Of a stretch of 64,000 nt of DNA, positions 21,988-33,728 are shown one piece after another. The notes beneath the pieces are model-generated. The model was not told the origin of the DNA and searched no databases. It saw nothing but the letters and a program-made list of their open reading frames with translations. The DNA is taken from positions 5,190,001-5,254,000 of the forward strand of contig NC_063158.1 in NCBI RefSeq assembly GCF_020921035.1. The letters are read 5' to 3'. Both the position numbers and the translations under genes were made by a program. Position 1 is the first letter of the stretch; each line of letters starts with the position of its first letter. The stretch comes from Rhodamnia argentea. Its lineage: Eukaryota > Streptophyta > Magnoliopsida > Myrtales > Myrtaceae.

Positions 21988-22717
21988 CTACATCCATTTT
22001 CTCCTTCACTTAAGAGAGTTTCAAATTTTGGTTTCTCTATGACAAAATCTAAATGCAGCTAACGATGTCTGTACGTTTGTTTACCTAACTAGCATAACAT
22101 GTATGTTCTTGTTTACTATTACGAAGTGCTAGTCATATATACGTATGTCTGAATGAATCTTCACCTCACATTCCCTCCTATACGAAAGCTCTTTATTTTA
22201 AGCCTAGTTATTCATACCAAATGGCTTCAAAAACCCAGCTTTGTTGACTTTACTGCAAAAGGGTGTCTAAGCAACTGTACCGCATAACCCATTAAGAGCC
22301 AACTGACAACGATGTCGAGCTACCAAAACGGAGCGAGGCGGCGACCATTTTCATCCCCTTTGACCGACAACAGATTAGGGTTTTTACGTACCCGATCCGC
22401 CTTGTGTACAAGGTTGCGTGTTCGAAGCAAAAGAGCTGCCGGGATGAACCCCGCATTACTAGTTCAATTAACGCTGCAGTCTGCACTTCTTTTCCGCTCT
22501 TGACGAGGTTTTTTTATTCAGTCGCTTTCGGGCATCGATCTTGTGGACGATAGAGCTTGCCCCCCTGCCTTTCTTCTTGAATATACCCAGCGAAAGACAA
22601 CGATGCAAGAAGTGGTCAAAGTCGTGCGAGTATGGAAGTGTCTTGCAAGGCAAGATGGTGTTTCCTCCCCCGAGAGACTTTAGAAATGTCAACATTTGAC
22701 CTCCCCAAAAACAGAAA
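21988..22717. other. Intergenic
   Basis: Downstream of the tRNA a T-rich stretch could serve Pol III termination (TTTT near 22,009). 22,300-22,690 again has organelle-like wording and no coding sequence I recognise. Confidence 0.35.
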
Positions 22718-23190
22718 GGATTAATATCACACGGAAAAGCCCTAAACTGACACGCTTGTTGTGATAAATTTTTCCCAAATTATTTTTTTTTTTTACTATA
22801 AAAAATCCTAAACCGATACACTTGTGACAAATTTACCTCAAACTAGTACATCCGTTACAAATTTACCATCCTTTGGTTTTTATTAAATTTAGCCATCAAA
22901 TTGCAAAGTTAAATGGCACGTGGCGGTTTACGGGTGTGCCGGTTTATGATTTTTACTCTCTGTTCGTCACGGGTATATCAATTTGAGATTTTTCGTGGTA
23001 TTAACCAAATTTATCGAAGGGTAAATTTATCCCGAGCATACAAGTTTGCGATTTTTCGTGATAAAAAAAGATTAGTTTAGGGTAAATCCGTCCCCGGTGC
23101 ACCGGTTCGGGGTTTTTGATAGTCGAAAAAATAGTTTGGGATAAATTTATCACAGGCGTGCGGGTTCGGAGTTTTTCATGATATTAATCC
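22718..23190. mobile_element. MITE-like inverted-repeat element, 473 bp
   Basis: The ends GGATTAATATCA and TGATATTAATCC are inverted. Internally a motif of about 55-60 bp (AAAATC, CTAAAC, GTGACAAATTTACC) recurs on both strands. The family is the same as the repeat at 34,575-35,055. Flanking A-rich DNA makes the target duplication uncertain. No coding capacity. Confidence 0.6.
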
Positions 23191-24700
23191 AAAAATAAAA
23201 TATGGTAGAATGCTTTGGGTCCAAAATTGATTAGAAGCAGTTTGGCTTTGGCTTGTTTATCTCTCCAGCATGTGAAGGGAAATTAGGGGGAGAAATTAAA
23301 AATAAATAAATAAATAAACAAATGGGTTTTTTAGGTAGGGGAAGGCCTTGATCTAGATCTTATCTTATAATGAGGAAATTCAAAACTTTAGAATCACAGA
23401 GTCATGATGACGCCAGCGTGCCTAACTTTGAACTGTCTATAAAAGTTAATTTTTTCTTTTGGCTAATCCGACCATCTTGCGATAAATTCCCTTTGGAAAG
23501 CCACGTTTTCTTTTTAATGAGCCTCATAAACAATGTCGACTACTTATCTTTGTTGGCTTCACTTGGAACTTTTTGCCAAAGTTTTCCGAACTCGTTTTCA
23601 CTCTTGACCGGATCTTTTCGAGGCGGTGGTAACTATCCGAGGCTGAATGTTGAGGTGCGATGCGCTCGGCGAAGCCTCTCTCATGCGATGTGGGACTCGC
23701 GAGATCGCGGCATCGTGCCTAAAAAAGCGACGTTATGCGAAAGCAAGTCAAAATGGATATGCCTTTTCCATTTGAATCTTTGTGTAGGATATATCGACCT
23801 CCGTGCATTTCGCCTTTGTTATCGAATGCAGACACCAGGTGCGGGATCAGGGGGAGATAACAAAAGGTATCTCCCCATAGTTTTCCTCTTGGATTCGTAA
23901 CCTCCATGTGGACTTACAAACATGATGAATGGAGTTCACGAAAGATGTTGGCACTAATCGAACTTATGGATCAAAGTCGCGTGATTCCAACACTTAAAAC
24001 AACATTTACGAGGAATTGTGAGCATTTACATCAAGAATGACTTTCATTATTTAGAGAGAGAGCGAGATCAAAGTAAACATTCATCGGTAATTGATGGGGA
24101 AAATGATATGAATGGTTCATAAATTTTGGTCTAATGTGTAACGTCGTCCTTGAACTTTTTCAATCTGCTCAATATGATTCCTAAATTTTGGTCCGATATT
24201 CAATATCATAATTTAATTTTATAAAAATGATTATATGAAGAATTTATCGATCATTTATAGATCATTTATGCTATTATTGCTTCGATGTATCCCGAGCGAG
24301 AACGTGGGAAAATCTCTGAAGCGAAAATTAGGGTTTTGGGGTTCCAAATTGTCATTCCTCGGGTCCACAGGCCCCGTCATGCGTTGACTCGGGGAACTCC
24401 ATTATTACAGAGCAGAGCAGACAGTGAGTTTTGGGGTAAGAATCCGACCGAAAGATAAATTTTTTGGTCAAGAATCCGAAAATGGGAGAAAGATGGAAAC
24501 AGCGGCGATGATTCCGTATGTTTTGACCGAGGAGGGGAGTGAAGAGAAGAATACGAACCCTCTCGTTTCTCGCTCATGCGTAGCTTCGCCGTAAGCTGCG
24601 AATGGAGCTTCGAGTCTTCGACCCCACAGGCGCACCACGTCACCGTCCCGCTCTCACGCCGTTGTTCCTATCTCTTTCGCGCACCTAAAATTATCATTCA
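23191..24700. other. Intergenic upstream of the VQ gene
   Basis: I find no supported gene. A 176-codon frame at 23,370-23,900 has no family resemblance and mixed composition. 24,110-24,260 resembles a MITE fragment (paired AAATTTTGGTC motifs). The promoter of the VQ gene probably lies at the 3' end. Confidence 0.35.
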
Positions 24701-25220
24701 TTCATTTCGTTGTTGACTCTCTCTCTCATCCCCTCCCCCTCTCTCCCGTCTCTAGGGTTTCCCGTATTCTCCTCTTCCCTGCTTCTGACTACTCTAGACA
24801 CAGACCCGAGCGGTCTGAGAAGATATTCTTTTTGCCAATCGAAGACCCGAGTGACCGCTTTCGATCTTCACTTCCAGGTTCGGAAGCAAGTGGGTCTTTG
24901 GAGTTGGTCAGATTCTTGCTGCCGCCGAGGTTAGAATCTTGGTCGCGTTCCTACGATTCAGCTGCTCTTAGCTTTCTGTTTTTGTGGGGTAGAGATTTGG
25001 ATGTTATGCTCGGGTTGTTAGACTAGTGCTGTCTGGAGCTCAAGTTCGAATCTTTGCTTGTTGATTGGGGGAAAGGTATTTGGAGGCTTTTTGGTTTCTT
25101 CGTGGGTGCTTCCGATATTGGGGATATTTGAAGATGCGAAGCTGAATCAATCTGATCATTGAATACCCAGTGAAAATGCTAGCTCTTTGGAGTTATAGCC
25201 CTGTTTGTTGTGGCTTATGA

Positions 25221-25262
25221 ATGGTTAAACATCCCGGGAACGGGAGGTTGATGAGCGATTGA
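25221..25262 (+). promoter_or_regulatory. Upstream ORF in the VQ gene leader
   Basis: ATG at 25,221 opens a 13-codon frame ending TGA at 25,260-25,262, 45 bp before the main ATG. A second ATG at 25,217 opens a three-codon frame. They matter only if this part of the leader is in the mature mRNA. Confidence 0.3.
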
Positions 25263-25307
25263 CGAGCGTGTGTGGCTTCTGGTGATTACAATTTTGGGAT
25301 CTCGAAA

Positions 25308-26273
25308 ATGGACAGCTCTAGGAACAGGCAGAATGATCCTTTGGGTGTGAACAAGATGGGCAAGAACATAAAGAAGAGCCCATTACACCAGCCAAACTTC
25401 CCCAACAACAGTAACAGTAACACCACCACCTCCACGAATAACAACCCAAATAATGCCGCCAGGCAACAGCCGCAGCCTCAAGTTTACAACATCAGCAAGA
25501 ATGATTTCCGCAGCATTGTTCAGCAATTGACGGGTTCCCCTTCGCAAGATCCCTTGCCTAGACCTCCCAACAATCCCCCAAAAACACCGAGCATGCGGCT
25601 GCAGAAGATTCGCCCGCCCCCCTTGGGGCCTATGAACAGGCCCCATATTCCCCCTCCTGCTGCAGTTCCTGTGGCTCCGCCTCCAGTTCCCTACAACAGC
25701 AGCTTCGTTCGGCCTCCTCAATATGGTCAGCCGTCGCCAACACCTTTGCCGCCTATGGAACCTCGGGACCCATTTATGCAGAACACAACCGATTCTCCTA
25801 TCTCTGCATACATGCGATACTTACAGACTTCAATGTTGGATCCTAGTCCAACCCAAGCTCCACCTCATTTTCCGCATCAAGCTCCAGGCCAAGTTCAGAA
25901 TCATCCACCACAATCTGGTTTGCTTCACAATCCTCATCTTCCTGCGCCAAGAATGAATGGTCCAATGCCACCTATGACCAATTTTCCTTCTCCTCAGATG
26001 AATGGTCCCGCACTTTTGCCCTCTCCGACTTCTCAATTCCTCCTACCATCGCCAACCAGTTACTTTAATTTGTTGTCTCCAAGATCGCCTTATCCTTTGC
26101 TTTCGCCTGGGTTCCAGTTTCCTCCCCCTTTGACGCCCAACTTTTCGTTTTCACCGGCCACTCAGACAGGGATTTTGGGCCCAGCTCCTCAGCCACCACC
26201 TTCACCTGGGCTTGCATTTCCGCTGTCTCCTTCAGGTTTCTTTGCAATCCCAAGCCCAAGGTGGAGGATGTAA
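25308..26273 (+). CDS. IKU1: HAIKU1/VQ14-like VQ-motif protein
   Basis: A 321-aa intronless frame. I chose the ATG at 25,308 because upstream in-frame codons start only at a GTG and the conserved N-terminus MDSSRNRQND, GVNKMGKNIKKSPLHQP begins here. The VQ motif FRSIVQQLTG lies at residues 67-76, preceded by QPQVYNISKND. The rest is rich in Pro and Ser with many SPT, PSP and LPSPTS phosphosite-like repeats and ends FFAIPSPRWRM. VQ proteins bind WRKY factors through this motif; Arabidopsis IKU1 works with MINI3 (WRKY10) to promote endosperm growth and seed size. There are no membrane or catalytic features; a nuclear location is expected. The match to IKU1 at both the N-terminus and the VQ region is strong. 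Confidence 0.92.
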   Translation: MDSSRNRQNDPLGVNKMGKNIKKSPLHQPNFPNNSNSNTTTSTNNNPNNAARQQPQPQVYNISKNDFRSIVQQLTGSPSQDPLPRPPNNPPKTPSMRLQKIRPPPLGPMNRPHIPPPAAVPVAPPPVPYNSSFVRPPQYGQPSPTPLPPMEPRDPFMQNTTDSPISAYMRYLQTSMLDPSPTQAPPHFPHQAPGQVQNHPPQSGLLHNPHLPAPRMNGPMPPMTNFPSPQMNGPALLPSPTSQFLLPSPTSYFNLLSPRSPYPLLSPGFQFPPPLTPNFSFSPATQTGILGPAPQPPPSPGLAFPLSPSGFFAIPSPRWRM

Positions 26274-28196
26274 TAGTTTTTCTTGTTTTTGAGCAAAATT
26301 GCGGGCTGCAAGTTCTCCACTGAAGGTCTTTGCAGTGATGGATCCGGTGCTTTCGCCACATATACTGTGGATTCATCTGCTTGTGGAAGCTTCCACTGTG
26401 AAAACTTTATGTATGATTGTCATGTAAGAGGTTCTGTGTAATTTGAAGTCCTTTTTGTTTATGTTCATTTTCTTCACTTTTGCCTGTATCGACACCCATT
26501 TTGTAGCTTTTTCTTTATTCCCGGTGACTTGGATATATTAACAGCTGCAAAAGTTTAATTTAGCTGGTGGACTAGTTCGCTTTAGGTGATATAGGAGATT
26601 ACATCATGCAAATGGCAATTTGGCAATGTGTAGCATGAAAGAGTCTGACTTCGATTGAAATGGAGGTAGGAATTAGGTCCTGTACTGAGAAGAATTCCAG
26701 TTTATTGTAATAATACTGATATAGTCTTTGTTTCCATGGGATCTGCTCTTCTTTTGATTGGTCCATACCTTGAATTTTCATTGCCGTGTTGTTCTTATAA
26801 TCCCCTTCATGATAATTATGATTCCCGGGTTCCATTTCATGTCATCTTTCTATTTTCTAGCTTCCTATGGTTCTATCTTCATATATTCACAAAATGAAAT
26901 AAGAGAACGTGGAGGAACAATTCTTTAGTTTTCATCTTGCGGTAACTGCAAGTAGGGGGAGGTGCAATGTAGATGTTGGATCTGAAACCTCTCGGTTCTT
27001 GATCAGGGATAACCACCCTTAGGCCAATGCCTTGCTTCTGTGTTCTTATCGGCGAAGAAATGAGTTACGCGAGCATTGAAAAAGGTATCTCTAAATTGTG
27101 TTGTTGAAGAAAGGATAGACTCAAGGGTGAGGAACTAGCAATTTTCGGTCTCCAATTGGAGTAGTTCTAGTTTTACCTGTTATTCGCCGCTTTGGTCACT
27201 CGAGCTTCTTAGAGCCCTGACTGGATCAAATTGAACTGAAATCTGGGTATCCGTCAAGTGGAACTTCTTTCCTTGTGTTTGATTGACGTTGAGGATGTAA
27301 AGTTCATTCTCATTTGACACTATGCATTGGCCATTACATTTCGCCGTTTTGCGTTTAATGTGTATATGCTACATTGGCTAACCATGTCCAAGCTTCTGTT
27401 GTAGTACTGCCAACATGTTTAAGCAGATGAAGATATTACTCAATATCTGGGATCGATGTGATTATGTCAAATTTCTTGTCTACAAAGTGTGTCTTCTGCT
27501 CCTGGATCTTTGGCAAAATGAGTGCCTCTGCTATCTGAGTGTGAGGCCTTGGCGGTGCATCATGTCGACATTTATGTAAATGTACCGAGTTAGCTGGCTC
27601 TAACATGTTGAGATGCAGTTTAAGTTTTGGTATCTGTATGCTTATACTGATAAACATCGCGTAGGGCATGCGACTAGCTTGCACTCCCAGCGTAGATAAT
27701 ATGGATTCACATATGTTTTGACGAGTCGCCCAAGTAGTCCTATAAACTTTTGGGTCTGAGTCTTGTGAAGAGTTCGTTGCGGTGTTTACTGGTGGACTAG
27801 GCTGAGTGCCTGAGGGCCATCATTTGCGCTGGTCATTGACACTTACGGCCAGGTGGTTTTGATCATTCATTCATGTGATTAGGCTTCCAGGCTTTGGACG
27901 GAAGGCAGGGGAAGTTAAGATGTGTCTAGGGACTATCTGTTGATTAATGTTCCTTAAACTAAGCCGACATGCTGTGGCTCAGAATGTTCTCATTTTCGCA
28001 AAGATCGGCACGTCCTATTAATTCGGGTTCTTAAACCTGACGAAGCATGCGTTGAGTCCTGTAAATCTTCAGGCATCGCAGAACCGAAAGATATGAAATC
28101 CGGGTGGCGTCAGATTTCGCTCCAGGAAGAAGAACGCAGTTTGACCTTAGCACAAGAGGATACTTCTACTAATGATACTTTTCACCAGGATTTTGT

Positions 28197-28227
<31 letters not shown>

Positions 28228-28495
28228 TGAGATTGGGGGCTTCGGAGGGATTATACTCTCAAGTTTGCTCACCTCGAAATGTAAGGGAACCATAAATATT
28301 TTCTCTCTTCTATGCGTCTTACCGTGTCTATAAAATATACCGCTTTTAGTAACTTGTCATGTGAACATTTGTTCTCTTTAAATGGGTAAAAGAACACTTT
28401 TTTCTTGTTGATTTTGACTTGTTTCCATATTTTCTCTCTTTTTTTGAACTTGCCATATTTTGTTTGATTTTTTGAGTACCATTTCTGCAATTTAT
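26274..28495. other. VQ gene 3' UTR and intergenic DNA
   Basis: 26,274 to about 26,460 is the likely 3' UTR. The rest has moderate GC and no open frame with family resemblance. A T run of 29 bases lies at 28,200-28,228. Confidence 0.4.
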
Positions 28496-28498
28496 TAA

Positions 28499-28931
28499 GG
28501 GTCCGTATGGTAACATTCCAAAAAAAGTGTTTTTACTCCCAAAGTATTCCCGTAACACTTTGGAAACGGAAACGCGTATGGTAAAAAATTGTTCCAAAAG
28601 TGTTCCGGGGAACACTTTTGAGAAATAAAAATACTTTTGGAACAAAAATGAGAAACAACAAAATCTTGTTTCTGGGTTTTGGAACACTTTTTAGAAACAA
28701 CTTGAGGAGGAGCTTGTACAAGCCATCATTGCTCACCATCGTCGGTGAGGAGTTGAAGTGGCCGCCGCCGCCGTCGGTTGTAGATCCTTCCTTTTGATGA
28801 AAAAAGTGTTTTTTTTTTGTACTTGCCAAACGCGTTTTCGTTCCCGAAAATCGTAGCCGGGAACAGAAACACAAAAAAATATTTCTATTCCAAATATGTT
28901 CCCAAGAACAAAAACGTTACCATACGGACCC
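28499..28931. mobile_element. PIF-Harbinger-like MITE, 433 bp
   Basis: The ends GGGTCCGTATGGTAAC and GTTACCATACGGACCC are inverted and flanked by TAA (28,496-28,498 and 28,932-28,934). Subterminal GGAACA/TGTTCC repeats match the 1.54-kb element at 12,728-14,269. A short GC-rich piece (28,700-28,795) sits in the middle. Confidence 0.85.
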
Positions 28932-28934
28932 TAA

Positions 28935-29488
28935 ATTGTAAACATGACATACTTTTTCAATCGTTCAAAATGCATGATTTGCGTTGGTTTTCACTACAAC
29001 ATTACTAACATTATCCCAGCATCTCGTCGCAAAAAACCGTAAATTCTTTTTCAGATACAATTTTCGGATTGAAGTATATTACGTTATTCTTAAGAATTTT
29101 CTCGATAGTTAAGCTGAGAAAAGTAGTATATTAATCCTGGATATGGTTATGACCATGGCATGTTATAATTTTTTTTGTTTTTCGTCTGTTTCATGTTATT
29201 AATAGGCACGCTTGTCCTAATTGCCGCTATTTTTTTTTTTTGCAATGATATCATTTATAACGAGCAGACTATTAAGTTTAAGTTCATTTTAACTTTAAAA
29301 AATGCTTGAAGAGGGAAAGCGAGATTTAATTTTTCTTAAGCAAAACCATGTCATCTCTTATGCAATTGAGATATCCATTTCCCAACAATGCATTCATTTG
29401 TTATGTTTGATAACTAAACTAATATCGTCCCATATATGCTAAGATCCAACCCGGTTTAAATTCTCACTTCTACCCAAAAAGGAATTCA
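28935..29488. other. AT-rich intergenic DNA
   Basis: Nothing supported. There are T runs and no coherent open frames. Confidence 0.4.
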
Positions 29489-29497
29489 GATTTATAC

Positions 29498-30000
29498 GGG
29501 AAAATTACCAAAAAGTCCTAAACCTATTGCAATTGTGCCGATTTAGTCCTAAGCTTTTTTTTTTTTTTTTTTGCCGATTCAATCCTAAACCTTTTGCAAT
29601 TGTGCCAATTCGGTACATCCGGCGATGGCAAGGCCGAGTCTCGCCTCGTCAACTACGGCTTGGCGAGGCTTAGCCTCGCCTGGCTATGGTGAGAGCCTTG
29701 CCGATCGACCTGCGGCCGGTCGTCAAGGTCCGACGATCGACTTGGAGGTGGAACGGCGAAGGGGAAGGGGAAAGGGAAGAAAAAACCAAGAAAATAAAAA
29801 AAAATCAAAAGAAAATAAATAGATTCAAAAAAAATATTAAAATAGTAGGTACACGTCAATGGCAACCGGCCAAAATTTTTCAAATATACTAAATTGGTAC
29901 AATTGCAAAAGGTATAGAACTAACTCGACAAGAAAAAGAAAGGTTTATGACTGAATCGGCACGGTTGCAATAGGTTTAAGGCTTTTTTGGTGTTTCTCCC
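29498..30000. mobile_element. Mutator-like MITE, 503 bp, with GC-rich interior
   Basis: The left end GGGAAAATTACCAAAAAGTC is inverted against the right end (reverse complement GGGAGAAACACCAAAAAAGC), and similarity runs inward for about 50 bp or more (CCTAAACCTATTGCAA). Nine-bp target copies GATTTATAC (29,489-29,497) and GATTTACAC (30,001-30,009) differ at one base. The interior 29,622-29,770 is GC-rich with repeated GGCGAGG/CCTCGCC words. There is no transposase. Confidence 0.8.
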
Positions 30001-30009
30001 GATTTACAC

Positions 30010-32752
30010 CGTTGAGCTCTACTCTTTCCAGTCATGACTTGATTCTCGATTCAAGGTTTTATCCTTGTTTTGTTTAAGCGAAAAACCATCATCGACTTTT
30101 CCATCAAGTTTTTGGAAATACCGTAATTTTTGCCAAAACCCGACGAGGTTTCAAATGACTTCAAATGCGCGAATTGTCGGGAGTATCGAGTATCGGATAA
30201 ATAGCAAAACCTAAAAGAATGCTAAAAAAAAAAAAGACACCGAACCCTATTTAGATCCTTAACTGATCTCTTCTCAGCTCACCCTTTCCCATGGCAAGAT
30301 CTTATTATGGAAGGGGATTTTTCCCATGAACTCAAATATCAATCTTCAACATCAATTCTAGAAATTGATCGTCACTACCTCAAATGTGCTTTCGCGCAAA
30401 TTTGAAAGAGAGATTTTTGAGAGTGGCACCCACAAAGACAAAACAGCCCCAATCAAAACAAGCAAATCTCTAATTCTCATTAACTGCCCCCACCTTAAAT
30501 TCCCCCGCAATACTCCCCAACCTCATTGGCTAATCCAAGACCCTTTCTTTCTCTCGTGGGCTCCAACTCTTTTGCCCTCCAAAAAGGACCAATCGCTGGC
30601 TAAAGAACTGAGAGAAAAAAAAATTGCAATTAAGGACAAGGAATCTTGAAAAACCCACCAATAAAAAAAGCTGGCTTTTGTAGCTTCTTCCTTTCCTTTT
30701 CATTTGCTTCCCCCCACCCCTTTTATTGTATGAACAACAAGTTGGCAACTTGCGGGGAAAAACTCGCTTTGAATAAGCCATTTGGCCTACCATAGAGGAG
30801 AAAAAAGGAAAGAAACGAAGGTCGCTTTCGCTCGAGACTTTCCTTATCATGGGGTTAAGTGCTCTTCCGATAGTCTTTGACGCGGCCTTCACTATTCAAA
30901 TGCTCCTCTCTGAAGTGAATCGCCACGAGAACTAAAATGAATCGCCACGAAAGCTCTACGACCGATTGTCTGCGACGTACGCATTCAAACTCATTCCGAT
31001 GTACAAAGTCGAGTTTTGAAATGGATGAATATTTGGAAAGCAATAGAAAAACTATACATCTTTTTCGCACGCATCATGATCGATCCCCGTCCAATGAATT
31101 AGTTCGATTTTGCTCGAAGGGCGGACGATGCGGTTAACTTGTGCATTTTCCCCTTCTGTTGAGTGTGATTGCTGCTTTGCGTGCAGACGAGTGGATCTTC
31201 TAAAAGCACTTGACTTGCTGTGGCAATCCACAGGAGGAAGGAGTTGGACCACGAGAGAGTGCCTGGAATGGCCCCCCCCCCGCCCAAACCACCTCACCAG
31301 TTCTCACCATCCAATCAAAGTGATGAATAAGATTCTGAACTTGCCAGACAATGCCTACTGACCTTTTCTTGTCCAAGAGCAAAGCATCTCTTCCACCACA
31401 AGAAATGGGGAGCTGGCATCAACGGCTGAAGAAGCTACGTTCAGACATTTCGATCCTGCAACTTGAGGCCCCGCATGTACGTGGGAAGAGATTCATGGCA
31501 GTGAAAAGTGGATGACCATTTCCTACTGTTGATAAGAAAAGGTAAGCTCCATGAAGTAGGCGCTCCGATGGAACAAAACCTTACGTGTAGTTGCTTATCG
31601 AGCCGGGGCAAACCAGGTCAATGGAAAGAGGCACCACGGCGCAAACTTGGAGGATCTGTTAGGATTAGACACAATAATTTTTTGCTAAATAGAGAGTAAA
31701 AAACAAGAGAAAGATATCATAAACTTCAATAGTCGAGAAAATTTTAGATCACTCGGTAGCTATTCATAAGCTGAAACTCAAACTATCAATAAAGTACGGA
31801 TCCAAATTACGAAAATCCTCCGGCAGCCTAGAGTTGCTGCTCCTTGCGCGACTCTCATTGAGATCATGAAAAGTATGTATCACACCTTCAACAAGAACAC
31901 AGAAATTGAGATGCGAGAAGATGGTCATGCGTTTTGTCTCCATGTAGACAAAAAGAAGGGGTAATGTGGGATTGTGGGTCAGCATCAGCATCGGCAGGAG
32001 CAAAAAGACATGAAAGGAAGTTTGACAATCTGGGATATAACATCTTTAAAAAGTCTTTTCAGCAAACTTTGGATAACGTTTCTTGATTCACATGCGGACC
32101 CCAGATCTTACTAGTCGTGACACAGATCTCTTCTCCACCCCCGCGCCCCCCAACTTGCCATATGCAGTTAATGTGTGCCCCATCACCGCCAGCTATCTGA
32201 CATTTGTCTGGCATCGAAAAAGCATTTAGCTTTGCTTCCGCCTCAATTCAAGCAAGCAAGGAAAAAGGGAAAAAAAAACGGCTCTTGCTCGTTCTTGTTT
32301 TGGATGTGTCCCCAAGCTAAACTCTGCAAAGCTCAAGTCGATGTCCCCCCGCATCAAGCCAACAACTACTGAGGATGAAATTTGGATTTGCTTCATTAAT
32401 TTTCAAACCCATGCATGAATCAACTGATGATCAGAGATGTTAAGGATCCAAATCGTAAAGAGACCCCACCAGCCACCAACCGAAGCATCAGATCATAGCA
32501 TCGACCCCCCGACCGTACTCATCGTGAACGCACGATCATGTTAGTTCAGTGATTCTAATCTCTCTCCAAGAGAAATCAAAGCCTCTTGCCTCCTTTTTTC
32601 CATCAACCTATGATGATTCCTCTGAATGGAAGAAGACGCGGGAAGGGGGAAGGGGGAAGGGACTTACCAGAAACGCAGGCGCGCCTCCTTTTCTGAGCAT
32701 TTTTCTTGCCTTTTCAGCCTTCCCTAGAAATTCCTCACTACCAACACTGCTT

Positions 32753-32792
<40 letters not shown>

Positions 32793-33728
32793 ACAGACAG
32801 ACCCCACAAGAGGTTAAAGAAAGAACAAATACTGATGGTACGCTGTCCAGTTTGTACCCACAGATTCTTCTGGCTCCAACTTGAACGAATTCAGCTGTCC
32901 AACTTTCAGCCCTTCACACCCATTTTCCATCTCTGTTCGACCTGTGTCCCCACCATTCTCGGGGGGGGGGATGGAGATATAAGCTGGTAATTGAGCGCAC
33001 CTTCAATGTCAATGCCAACGCAAGGATCGACCAAATTCTACTCAACAGAAGGGAGAAAGCCATTAATGGTGCCCTCTTCTGGGTACTGGTTCTAGACTTC
33101 TAGCCCACTTCACAAGTGAAAAGAGAGGGAGGAAAGATTGAAACCAGATGGAACCGTTCACATGCATGTCTAACTACAAATCTCTGAACCTACCCATGAT
33201 GGAATAACCCCACATTATAGCAGTTAAACCATCCGTTTGGAAATTGCTCGCACTAACCGCAACAACAAGAACAAGAAACCACTACCACCCCCATAGCAGA
33301 AAAGGTTTAGAAAACAAAAAAGATAGGACCTTTAGTCCAGACGATCTTGATTCTTGAGAGCTTCAATTTGTTTCCACAGCGAAAAGAATTTACAGAAACA
33401 GGCAACAAGAATATAACATTTCTGTACACATTGCATCACTTTGACTAATCTAAACCAAATCTGCATTACGCTTTTGACTTGATCTTGATTTCTCTCACAA
33501 ATTTCTCTTGCCTCAACGCCCCCAAATGCGACCTGACCCTCACTAAATCAGCTCCGTCTCAATCTCACTCACATGTGCGTGTAGGGAGAGAGGTCAAAAA
33601 AGCAAAAGAAAAGAGTTTCGCATCTCGTGAATCCTTTTTTCAAGAAAAGAAGAAAAATCACGGGAAGAAAAGAGGAGGAACTATCGTGGGGATCTTTTTA
33701 AAAAAGTATGCCTGAGTCGTCGGCCGCG
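30010..33728. other. Long intergenic region upstream of and beyond the PYL 3' end
   Basis: No gene is supported in 3.7 kb. It contains a (CT)n microsatellite at 32,756-32,787. The last few hundred bases (about 33,350-33,728) probably hold the 3' UTR of the minus-strand PYL gene. Short Ser/Lys-rich frames have no family resemblance. Confidence 0.4.

Noticed and set aside
23370-23900. 176-codon plus-strand frame
   Set aside because: No start context, domain or family resemblance, and the composition is mixed; random openness is the simpler explanation.
32756-32787. CRISPR-like or satellite array at CT runs
   Set aside because: Simple dinucleotide microsatellite. No spaced direct repeats of CRISPR form occur anywhere in the window, as expected for a plant.
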